A stretch of 64,000 bases of DNA. It comes from Lytechinus variegatus (taxonomy: Eukaryota > Echinodermata > Echinoidea > Temnopleuroida > Toxopneustidae). The notes under the pieces were generated by a model. That model had not been told where the DNA came from and searched no databases. It saw only the letters and a list, made by a program, of their open reading frames with translations. The DNA is taken from positions 15,160,778 through 15,224,777 of the forward strand of contig NC_054755.1 of NCBI RefSeq assembly GCF_018143015.1, read 5' to 3'. Positions 12,030 to 22,800 of the stretch are shown in pieces (position 1 is the stretch's first letter; each line of letters begins with the position of its first letter). The position numbers and the translations under genes were made by a program.

Positions 12030-12545
12030 TACATTGGGAATAATTGGAATGTCAGATCTGCATCATTACAGCGTCACTAGCCAAAGGAATGATGAAGAAG
12101 TGACCAAACATACTCGCTCAAGTACGTTATATAGACATCTATTTATGTTATAAGGTAAATCCAGCACTATACCAGAACAACTACGACCATGTCAGCGACG
12201 ACTTCCAAAACCATTAAAAAATAATCTACTACTCATAAAGACAAACTATGAACACTTATTTCGATATGACTGCTTTTAAATTTAGATTAGAGTTGCGAAA
12301 GGCAATTCAAGGGCTTAGGATACAAGTCTTATTCTGGCTAGGAGAACGGTTAAGAAGAGTTAGAAAACTAAGGATGTTGAGATCCTCCACAACTCCTATT
12401 TGCCGTTCAAGTAGCATGCAATTGCAATTATGGTATATCGAGTAATTTTTCTAATACAATAAATGTATTGTTCTTGTAGTATTTTTTTCTTGTAAAATGT
12501 TATATACCTGCCTATCAGATGGCTGAAATCCATGGCTGAAATAAA
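12030..12545 (+). other. 3' UTR of microprotein B with poly(A) signal
   Basis: Collinear with the gene A 3' UTR. AATAAA at 12540-12545 lies in the same context as in A (GGCTGAAATAAATG). Confidence 0.55.
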
Positions 12546-12825
12546 TGTTTTGAATCTCTTTGAAGTGGACTACAGGAAAGACACTATGATAACTTAACTT
12601 GATTATTTAACCATTGAAAGTGAAAAATTAAATCAATGCTGACTTTTCTCCAAAGGAACCTAACGTATCATCATCACTTATAAATGTAATTCAATAATAT
12701 CCTTTTGAATAGTAGCTATAAACAAAATTACAAGGTTATTGAACATTGCTTGTTAAGGAATTATCTTGGAAACTGATAGTAAAAAATCTAATAGTAAATA
12801 ATCTAAACGCAGACGAATATGATAT

Positions 12826-13022
12826 GGGGTTGCTACGCAGTCAAGCTTAGTTTATAGTGGCAACTTCTGCAACCTTCCGCAATCTTCTAATAATCGATAT
12901 GTTTTAATAGAAAATGCAATTTTTTCTATGATTGCTTGTCAGTTATATGTATATCATTATTGTATTTTCTTTGTTGATGTGTTTATGAAAAAGTGTTGCA
13001 GAAACCAATAAGTGAAATGAAA
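12826..13022. repeat. copy-2-specific insertion
   Basis: Roughly 190 bp beginning near GGGGTTGCTACGC interrupt the alignment with copy 1, where GAATATGATA continues directly to ACATTTATTTATGA. I see no clear terminal repeats. Nature unknown; it arrived after the duplication or was lost from copy 1. Confidence 0.5.
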
Positions 13023-13626
13023 TATACATTTATTATGAAAAGCAAACACTTTCATTGAATTCTTCGCCTTAGAGTTTTAAATTATGTTTATCAGTAAAAA
13101 TTAATGCCCTCCCCCACCCCAACACATTCCGTTCCAGTAATATTTCCATGTATAGTTTTGATTATAATGATTAGCAACATAATGTATATTTATTAAATAC
13201 TTCCTTGTTTTCAATGTGATCTTCTTTTAACAAATGAGCACTAAAGAAAACGCCCCCCCCCCCGGAAAAAAAAATGTTTATTGATGTAAGAGATAGAAAT
13301 CATACCTTGGAGAAAATTGTTGTTCATTGACATATCTCTATGGTAAAAAAAAAGATTAACAATGTTGTGATGATGTAAAATTTGTTATCTATTCCTATAG
13401 ACTTGATCTGGTACAAGAGTCCAATATCGGAAGATCCCGTAATGACCGGAACAAAATTGAATGAAAATGCGTTGCATGATTGTTTGATACGATTACGTAT
13501 CTCTATCCCTTCAGATATTTGTCCATTTTGCAATGTAATGATGTTTGCTGAATTGTCAGCATATACAATTTATATCAGTTTTGGTTATAATGTACAAATA
13601 TAAGATATTTATATCAAGGGAACCAA

Positions 13627-13903
13627 GAGTGGTGTACCTAGGATTCTCCAGGGGGGGAATTTGTCCGACAAAAAAATTGACAAGCAAAAAAAAAAATAAA
13701 AAAAGGTCTTCAACAACTAATTAAGGATTTTGTACCAGAAAAAAAATTGACAAGCAAAAACAGAAAAAAAAGTTTTCAAGTAAAAACAGGGATCAGTTGT
13801 GACTTGTCGGGGGGGGGGGGACAGGGATACATCCCTTGCATGGGTTGTGACTCGTCAGGGGGGGCAGTCTGCCCCTCTGCCCCTCCCCCGTAGGTACGCT
13901 AAT
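13627..13903. mobile_element. hAT-like MITE with 8-bp target duplication
   Basis: The 277-bp insert is flanked by GGAACCAA on both sides (13619-13626 and 13904-13911). The paralogous empty site in copy 1 reads GGAACTAA once. The ends are short imperfect inverted repeats around GTACCTA. It has no coding capacity and contains G-runs and A-runs. The 8-bp duplication fits hAT. Confidence 0.75.
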
Positions 13904-14699
13904 GGAACCAATAATTACAAAGGAAAGAACCAAGTGTGTCTTAAGTGATGTTGAGTTGAGGGAACCTACCAATTATCTTAATTCCGAAATAGTTAATTAT
14001 GTATTGAAATGTTATGACGTATCTGGCTCTCTGTAGAATGAGGTTGTTTTTTATCATTATTACATCAAACATGAATTCAACTTCGGTAACTAGCCATTCG
14101 TTTACAGCTAAACTAGAAACGCATTGTTTAGGGATCACTTCAAATAAATGTTGACCCGTGAACAGTTAATAACTTGTAAGCTGCAAAGTAGTATTACTTA
14201 TGTATTTTTATAAGATTCCATTCGATGTGTTTGTTCAGTGAATATCACACCCCGGAGGTTGAATTAAATTATTACAATCCGCTATAGATTTGTTTCTTTT
14301 AATGAATATATTGTTTCTCTTTTTCTTTTCAATAACCTATATAAATGCGATGAATAACTACATTTCGGTAAACCATGTGAAAAGCCATTAAAATGCTGTT
14401 GAGTCAATGGCGTTGGCAACCATGGTGTTTATGTAAGTGTATGTGACATAAGTGTACGTCTGTGTGTAGGACTGTGTGTGTGCGTGAGGGTGTACTTGTC
14501 TCTGTGTTGTTACATTAATGTTGAGGAATTTGGTTATGTGCACGATTTTGTTCGTGATTTCCGTGTACGTTGGAAGAAGAGGGGGAATGAGAGAAGAAAT
14601 AAAACCCTAACTTTCGAAATAAAGACTTTAAGTGAATTAGTCTTCAAAGAAACAATTAAAAATCGATAATAATGGAGATATGGCAATGACACTTGTGGA

Positions 14700-15400
14700 A
14701 ATGAATGAAAACAATGATGTTGACGATAGTTACTATGTTGATGACGACGATGATGGTGGTGGTGGTGATGGTGATAATGGTGGCGGTGGGGATGACGACG
14801 ACGACGATGATGATGATGATGATTGCGATTAAGATGATAATCGGTGGTGAAGATGTTGGTCATCATAGCATTGGTGATGGCGGCGGTCTTGGTGACGACT
14901 GTATGACGGGGAAGGCGATGAAAGTGAATATAATGACGGTAGTGATTATTATGAGTTTGATAGTAACAAGGAAAGCATGACATGGTGACGAGAGTGGTTA
15001 AGGTGGTGTTGTGGGTATTATTGCGGGTATTTTTGTGATTTTTTTTTAACACCTAGTGCACACCTAGTTACCAATAATGCATATAGCATTTCCATTTATT
15101 TGAAAGCAGGATAAAAGAGCATTGTAGATTGATTGCTTTGCTCACGGGCATAGGTGCTGCAGCCGGGGATCGAGCCCGGACTTTCTCATGTATAGCCAGG
15201 CGCCTTAGACCACTTGGCCACGGCACCTCCAATCATCACCACCACCATCCCCATTATCCCCATCATCATCGTCGTTACCACCATCCTCGTTATCATTATC
15301 ACCATCCCAAACACTCTCATCGCCATCATCATCACCATCATCATCGTCGTCATCAACATAGTAACTATCGTCAACATCATTGTTTTCATTGATGATGGTG
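14700..15400. repeat. GAT-rich inverted repeat, copy 2
   Basis: Counterpart of 8931-9640. The left arm has changed more (expanded GGTGGTGGTGATGG and GACGACGACGATGATG tracts) than the right arm, which is identical to copy 1. Confidence 0.65.
15153..15227 (-). pseudogene. degenerate tRNA-like sequence, copy 2
   Basis: Identical to 9391-9465 and inside the identical block. The same defects in the anticodon stem and acceptor junction apply. Confidence 0.55.
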
Positions 15401-16037
15401 ACGATTTGGATGATGGTACGCTTCTGTCGTATTGGTGTTGGTGGGGATGGTGGTGGTGGTGTTGATGGTGACGAGATGACAACCGTGAATCTGATAAAGA
15501 GTGGTGACTACAACTCACATAATGATGAATAAAATAAAATAAAATTTTGGACCATGATGACATTGACAACGATCCTAATCATGACTTTGATTTCGACGTT
15601 GACGACATGACAGAGATTCGGTCGATAATAAGATCCACTTTATATGAGGGCGAATGTTGATACGGAGGGCACAGGTTGGCGAACATACGGTGCCTTGTGT
15701 TTGAGCGTATGTGCGTGAGGTTGAGTGAATAAATTTTGAAGATGTGAGATTTAGTGTGGTGGGGGGATTGAACGTGTCTGTGTGTGATGGTGAATGGTGT
15801 TGAACGAATAGACGGTGTCTGCAGATGAAAGAGTATAAGAGAAAATGCGAGAAAATACTATTCACTTCAAGTTTTTTCTAACTCTAAGGATATTTATGAT
15901 AATACAACTACAACGATTTTTCCCTGAAAATTCTAGACACGTTAAAAGAGTAATAATAATACAAAACAAAAGCCCTCGCCCGATACCGTTGGCTGATTTC
16001 GTCACCCGTAAGCTGTTGGCGGGGAAGTCCGATACAG

Positions 16038-16087
16038 TGACGTGAGTAACCATTCCATTCACTGTTAACCAATCATAAAACTCCACG
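16038..16087 (+). promoter_or_regulatory. TGACGTGA plus ERSE, promoter of microprotein C
   Basis: TGACGTGA at 16038-16045, CCAAT at 16069-16073, nine bases, CCACG at 16083-16087. The element lies 144 bp before the ATG. Bases around it have changed relative to gene B, but the two boxes and their spacing have not. Confidence 0.72.
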
Positions 16088-16230
16088 GATCAGGAAACTC
16101 CCTTGCCATAGAATGCCGAGTCTGAAGAATTGCATCTGCTATCGTGACTCTCAAACACGAAGCATCCTCCGAAAATAATCGAAGCATTGAATAGTTTTAA
16201 TTCGAACACATTTGTTAAAAAGTCTTTATC

Positions 16231-17063
16231 ATGACTCCGGGTGGAAGATACAACGAGCCGTATCGCCACAAGGACAGAGTAAGTAAAGAATACCGATAAT
16301 AAGGGGGGGGGGGTCTCATTCTCATAGAAATGATGATGATGTAATGGCGTTTACTTTTGTGTCGTCACCGGGCCAGACGTGAAATAGAGACAAGAAACAA
16401 ATAAATTGGGACAATTTATGTGCCTAAATTAATTCCTGTCATACGCGAATATGAATATAGTTTTAAGTATCTTTATCTGACATTTTTTTAATTGTCAATT
16501 TCTCATCATATTGGTCTAGGTAGCATTATGACGAATGAACAACTTACCCATGACTTTTGTTAGGTTTTTTAGGGGGTATTCTTATTTGAGGTCACACAAT
16601 AAATTTTTCTTAAAATATGCCTTTGACGAACAGAATGCAATTGTATCGGCATGTGCAGAAGGATATACTTTACCCTCATTTTGGACCATGAAAGGTTCGT
16701 ACATCTCATTCGCCTGAAAATTTTGAGGATTTCCATAGCATTTATTTTGTTGTTTGTTCAGTGTTTCGTGAGATTTTGATTTTATTATTTTTTTAAATGT
16801 TATTTCACAAACTAAATGTTTCGAAAAAGACGTTTATTGTAATGCATATTAAAGTTTATATCCTACCAGCTTTGCTCTAGTATCGTAAGGAAATGTTAAA
16901 TTGTATTTGTGCTATGTATTGTTATTTTTTTCCTCTTTCCTTTTTTTATTTCCATATGTAGTGTTCGTGGGCTAGGATATGCTGTGCAATAATTGTGGTT
17001 GCCATTATCATGGAGCTATTGGCCCTTCTTCTTTGGATCTTATACCGCAATGGTAAATTATGA
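16231..17063 (+). CDS. membrane microprotein C, 49 aa
   Basis: Exon 1, 16231-16278, encodes MTPGGRYNEPYRHKDR before GTAAGTAAAG. Exon 2, 16962-17063, follows a pyrimidine-rich acceptor ending in TATGTAG and encodes CSWARICC, a hydrophobic span at about residues 25-44, then YRNGKL. The junction is phase 0 and the intron 683 bp. Exon 2 lies beyond the duplicated segment and has diverged: two adjacent cysteines instead of three, a glutamate (residue 34) in the middle of the hydrophobic span, and LYRNGKL where A and B have LYLTGNI. A buried acidic residue in a short span often signals pairing with another membrane protein; that is inference. AATAAA occurs at 17552. Confidence 0.72.
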
Positions 17064-18482
17064 GTAAAGCCATGAATCAACGTGGATGTTCATCTGACAA
17101 ATTTGGTTTTACGGCAAACTGTCCCGGAAAAAGTATTGACGCCGCACTGCACAAAGCAAACCACAGCTCAACGGAGAAAACACCATCACACAGACAAATC
17201 CACGTCACACCAAGAAATTGGAAGGATAGTATGTCGTTGAAAATACCACAATACTCTTTAATTGGTCTGGTTTATTTGGTGTAACTGGGACATACTTGTG
17301 ACATTTCAATAGGAAAGTGGTCGTCATCACTAGAGAACAGATCATGATAGCATATTTGCTTGTTCCTTCATTGTTGGTAAAGTACTTATCAGCAATGACA
17401 TCTTTTACGGAAAGGGGGTACCCACAATTTAAGGGTTTAAGAATTGTAACAATTTTTTTTGGCATATAATGAACCGTTCGAATGTAATCTACTCTATGAA
17501 TATAAAGTATTTACTCACATTCTAATGCAAATGCAAGGTATCTAAGCACGAAATAAAGAGCGTGGATGATGATTAGGATTCATTTAATTAACAATATGAT
17601 ATAAATTATTGCATCACCTATAATTGATCAATAAGGCTGAAGCTTTAGGCTGAAAATATGTTTAGTGGACGCTGGTTGTAGAATATCGTCAACAATCTGT
17701 ATATATTTATTTTTTATATTAGGTTCTGTAAACAATATACAAAAACCCACTATTTTCTAATATTGTTGTTTTTGAAAAGCTATGTACCATTCTCTCTGTC
17801 TTTAACGTTTACAATACCTCCTTTTGAATGTAGGATTGTTGCAAGGCATTATGCCACTCTTTGGCAAACGCAAGATGTAAAATATGTCACGTGGTTCCTG
17901 AGGCTTGAGAGCTAGGCTATCACCCATTCGTCTGGAAACAATTTCCGCAATTATTAAATTTTCCATTCCAATTGGTATTATATTCTAGGTCATCCATGAT
18001 AATAATAATTCGATAATATTTTATTGTCAGATCAGTTTGTTTAATAAATGCAAATTGTGGTGACGATATGGAAATTGCCTAAAAAAGAAGAAAAAAATCC
18101 AGATACCGATAGAATTATCACCTACGCGTGTTTATATACAATTAAGAAATATGTGTCAATTTGTAGTAAAAATGTGGAATTGATAATAATTAAAAGTGGT
18201 GCTTCTGCAAGGTTGGTCTTTGTCTAAGTTAATGTACCGTCCGAATGAGGTTAATCGTTTTGTGTTCTTCAGATACATAATTTGCCACCTTAAATGCCAC
18301 GATTAAATGAGATCTAGATAATATGGGTGACAGATAACCTTCATTTCGAAGGCTTTATTAGGAATCCATTGTTTGCTACAGACGTATTGGTTAAGCTTTG
18401 CTGTGATATAGTATAGTTTTTGAGATTTATTGCGACAATCAAATTGTAATGATAAACGTGAGGAGACAAATGTAATGTTTGC
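17064..18482 (+). other. 3' UTR of gene C and AT-rich intergenic DNA
   Basis: The first ~490 bp could be 3' UTR, ending near AATAAA at 17552. A 74-codon frame from 17060 is untranslated by this model. Nothing is recognised beyond it. Confidence 0.45.
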
Positions 18483-19110
18483 CAATTTAATGTCATTCTA
18501 TATGCATGCAAATGTATATTCATGATAATACATAGGAGTACTATTTAGAGTTCTTAATTGTGTAATTAAAGGAAAGTAGGTCAATGCGTTTAAATGGCTG
18601 GGGGATGCTTAATTGCTTTCATTGATTAATACCTTGAGAGATAAAAGTGTGTAAATTAAACAATGTTCATTGCAAATACAATGTCGATCAGCATTTACTT
18701 TTTACAAAGATTTATACACAACCCTAAACATTCGAATTTAAATGATGCATTACTTTGATTGAATTACACATAATTATGTTCTATTGATTATGAGCTCACT
18801 TTAGTTTATATACCGTAGAACCTTTAGCTGTCTTTTGATGTGTATGTAAAATAGCTGTTGTCATTTTTTCTGATTATATTGTTAACGACCATAAGTAATG
18901 CCTTCAGATCTATTATCTTGCATTATTTACATTTCTTATTTTTTTCAAATTGATGTTTGTCCTTGTGTCTTTTTATCTTAGATATTGGTTTCACATTGTT
19001 TCCATTGATATTATAATATAAAATATTGAGATGAAATGTTTATTCCCGTGGAAAAGTGTCTTTCTTTTTCATATCTTTCTTTATAATTTATGCAGTAATC
19101 AAAATATCAT
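18483..19110 (+). repeat. paralogous flank, copy downstream of membrane gene C
   Basis: Collinear with about 32600-33067 downstream of the first ubiquitin-like gene. Shared words include GCATGCAAATGTATAT, CACA.CCCNAACATTCGAAT and TTTATATACC, in the same order, and both copies run into a GAT microsatellite. It shows that the membrane and ubiquitin-like parts of the cluster are linked by duplication. Confidence 0.7.
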
Positions 19111-19290
19111 AACCTTGATGATGATGATGATGATGGTAATGTTGACGATGGTAAAAAAAGATGTGATGATGAAGGTAGATGATGATGATGATGATGAGGA
19201 TGATGATGATGATGACGACGACGATGACGATGATGGTGATGATGATGGTGATGATGATTATGATGATGAAGAAGAAGAAGAAATTGATGA
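19110..19290 (+). repeat. (GAT)n microsatellite
   Basis: Imperfect GAT/GAC tract. It generates acidic and isoleucine/histidine frames with no other support. Confidence 0.9.
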
Positions 19291-19364
19291 TAACGGCGAT
19301 AAAAATAGTGTTGATGAAGCCGGGATAATAGCGAGAAAGATTATAATAATTACAACAAGTTCCA

Positions 19365-19645
19365 AAGATAAACTGTTTCAGATCCCATTTCACAAAACAA
19401 AAGTAACATTTGGTGATAGTGCATTTGCACATGCTGCCCCCAAACTATGGAATAGTCTGCCAATCGATATAGGAAGCTCTCCATTTTTGGCTCTCTTCAA
19501 ATCAAAATTAAAAACATATCTCTTTAGTTAACAGAATATTCTGTGTAAACATAAGTAAAAAGAGCTCAGAACAAGGGCAGCTGAATATATCTATATAAAA
19601 GCTGCGCTATACAAATTAATGTTTATTTTTATTATTATTATTATT
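19365..19645 (+). mobile_element. 5'-truncated LINE 3' end
   Basis: The frame FGDSAFAHAAPKLWNSLP, followed by an FKSKLKTYLFS end and stop at 19531, is the typical C-terminus of CR1/L2-type reverse transcriptase proteins. A short 3' UTR follows with GCGCTATACAAATTAATG and an ATT-repeat tail. Only the last ~55 codons remain, as expected from 5' truncation. It is fused in frame to the GAT repeat by chance. Confidence 0.8.
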
Positions 19646-19805
19646 TTGGGCCTCGGAAATGGTGATGATGGGGGCTGTGCCGATGATGGTGTTGACTATA
19701 GTAAATATTGTGTTTACCACGAAACCAGTTGCTCCAACACCTGTTATGACGAAAAGAATGATAATGATAATAATCATATTGCGTAGAAATACTATTGTGT
19801 ATTAA

Positions 19806-22800
19806 GATTTAGATTTAGATTTATTTCCGTTCAACAATTTTTTTTTCAAAATACAATCAAAGTAACAATACATATTCAATATAATAGATATTACAGGCAA
19901 ATCAATGACATTTCGTAACAAATGTTGAATATAAATTAAACAAAACTACAATTTGTTGCAGTAATTTTATCAATGGAAAGAAACAAGAAATGAACGGAGG
20001 GACTTGCCAAGAAAAGCAAAAGCTTGTAAAGAAGGCAAGCCCCTAAACTTAGTTTCAATGCTAAATTATAAACAGACTATATATACAACTATATACAAAA
20101 ATCGAGACGGACGCAGAAGACAAACTTAAAACAAGTTATCCACAAGATGTCAAAATAAAACGAATAAGCGACAAAAAATAAGAGAAAGTAGATCAAATAA
20201 TAATAATTACAGTGGTAACACACGAAAAAGGACTTACAAAATTATAATAGGGAGGGTAAAGTGGCAAAGGAAAGAAAGAGGGAGATAAGGGAGGTGCAAA
20301 TAAAAAGTGCAAATGAAAAGAGGAAACATGGCAGGTGCACAGGTCGTAATGTATTGTATCATGTTGTAGTGTTGTTTTTATAAGTAATGTTTGACAAATT
20401 TTAAAGGTTAAGTTATAATGTAGTTTTAGGTTATGTGTTAGCTTGACTTGTTGGTGTGGAGTATTGACAAATGAGCATCTTTTTAAGTTTGCGTTTGAAA
20501 ATATTAAGGTTTGTAGATTCTTTAAAGTCGTTGGGCAGTGAATTCCAGTACACAGGTCCAAAAAAGATAAAAGAGTTTTTCGCTAATATAGTACGGGTAG
20601 GGGGAAGGTGATAACAGTTACGTTGTCTGGTTGGGTAATCGTGTATAGAGGAGTTTTTACAGAACATATCTGAAAAAATTGTTGGGAGATCATCTTTGTT
20701 TAGTTTATACATAAATTGGGCGAGTTGGAAAAGATATAAATCGCTCACTTTAAGAATATTATTTTGGAAGAATAGTATATCTGTGTGTGATCTGAATTGG
20801 GTTTGAAAAATTATTCTAAGAGCCTTCTTCTGCAGCAACAGTATTCTTTGTAATTGTGTTTGGGTCGCACAACCCCATGCCAAAATGCCATAATTAATAT
20901 ATGGTAATATTAATGTATGATACAATGTAAGTAAAGTGTGAGATGGGAGAAAATATTTGAGTTTGTTGATAATTCCGATGTTTCTTGAAATTGTTTTGCA
21001 AATATTATTGATGTGTGGTTTCCATGATAGCTTATTATCAATAGTAACCCCCAAAAATCTGGTCTCTGAAACATTTTCAAGAACAGTGTTATCAAAAATT
21101 ATGTTATTAGGTATTGTATTTATTCTGTTACTAAAAAGCATAAAATTCGTCTTTTGTAAGTTAAGTGATAGTTTATTCGCTTTAATCCAGTCAGTGACAT
21201 GTATAAGTTCTGAGTTTACAATTCTTACAAGTTGGTTTAGGTTATCATGAGAAAAGAAAATGTTCGAATCGTCAGCAAACAATACAAATGTTAGTAAATT
21301 AGAACTTTTTTTAATGTCATTAATATATGTAATAAAAAGAAGAGGACCTAATAAACTACCCTGTGGTACTCCACATGTAATGGGAAGAGTAGAAGAAACA
21401 ACGTTGTTGACTGACACAAATTGAGACCTGTCTGTTAGGTAGCTCTTGAACCACTCCAAGGCCTTCCCCCTGATACCATAAAAAGAAAGTTTATGAAGAA
21501 GTATTTCGTGGTTAATGGTATCGAAGGCCTTGGAGAAGTCCAGGAAAATACCAACAGTATGACAACCTTTATCTATGGAAGAAGTAATTTTATTAATAAA
21601 AGTCAAAATTGCATGCGAGGTGCTATGATTTTCGCGGAAACCAAATTGCGAGTTCGAAAAAGTATTGTATTTATTAAAGAACGTAGTTGTACGAGTATGT
21701 ATAAGTTTTTCGAGAATTTTAGATAACGAAGTGAGCAATGAAATAGGACGGTAATTAGAAACAAGCTGATTATCACCTTTTTTGTAAAGGGGGATGATTT
21801 TGGCTATTTTCATTAGGTTAGGTACCTTCCCTGTGTTCATAGAAACATTAAATATGTGGACCAGAGGATCGACGATAGTTAAAATAATTTTTTTAAGTAG
21901 GAAATTAGGAATACCATCGAAACCTGGGCTTTTCTTGGTCTGTAGATTATTAACAATATTAATAATTTCTCTTGTGTTAGTAGGATTAAAAAATATAGAG
22001 TTTGGATTTGGGTTGTCAAGAAAACTGTTGAAAGATTTATGAGTTTGAGGGACTTTGCTTGCCAGATTGTTACCAATATTTGAAAAATATGAATTAAATT
22101 CTTGTGCTATTGAGATGTTGTCGTCGGTAATTGTATTGTTTACTTTTATTTTTGTTATAGAAGTACTTTTTTTGTTTTTATTTAATGCTCCATTAATAAT
22201 TTTCCATGTGTTCCTCATATCGTTTTTGCACAAATTGAGTTGGGAGGTATAATATTCTCTTTTTGCAATGCGTAATAAAGTAGTAAGTGTGTTTTTGTAT
22301 GAAGTATATTTAAAGCGAGATTCGTTACTTTGTTTAGTTATGTATTTATAGTAAAGGTTGTTCTTTCGGTTGATTGATCTCAAAAGTGATTTAGTAATCC
22401 AAGGGTGGAGTGGAACCTTTTTATAAATCGATTTTCTGTTAGTGGTAAAAGGAACGTGAGTATCTAGAGAAGAGGTTAATTTGGAAATAAAAAAGTTATA
22501 TGCGTCATCAACGTTTGTGGATTCAAAAACAGTTGACCAGTCTGTTGTATTTAAAGTATTAATTAGATTGTTAATGTTGTCATCAGTTATCTTACGAAAT
22601 GGAGTATTGAATGTTTCTTTCATGATAATTTTATTTGTAGATAATTTAGCAAAAATTGGAAAGTGATCAGTAATGTCACTAAGGATAATACCGGCTTTGG
22701 GAATTTGTTGAGTTATATTACTAAAAATATTATCAATTAAAGTGGCCGAGTTATCTGTCACTCTTGTCGGTTTAGTGATAAGCGGTAAAAAAGAATATGA

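Larger units (their letters stand above)
11739..16690 (+). repeat. tandem segmental duplication, copy 2
   Basis: Collinear with copy 1 from intron B through exon 2 of B to most of intron C. It carries insertions not present in copy 1 at about 12826-13022 and at 13627-13903, and a shorter last intron. Homology fades shortly after the shared CCTCATTTTGGA near 16675. Confidence 0.85.

Noticed and set aside
6843-12445. Frames MTAFKFRLELRK... at 6843 and 12248, partly shared between duplicates
   Set aside because: They lie in the 3' UTRs before the poly(A) signal. Similarity follows the nucleotide duplication, and reading register is lost after about 45 codons.
20193-20561. 122-codon - strand frame overlapping the LINE
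   Set aside because: It is an off-frame reading of the LINE 3' end and 3' UTR.
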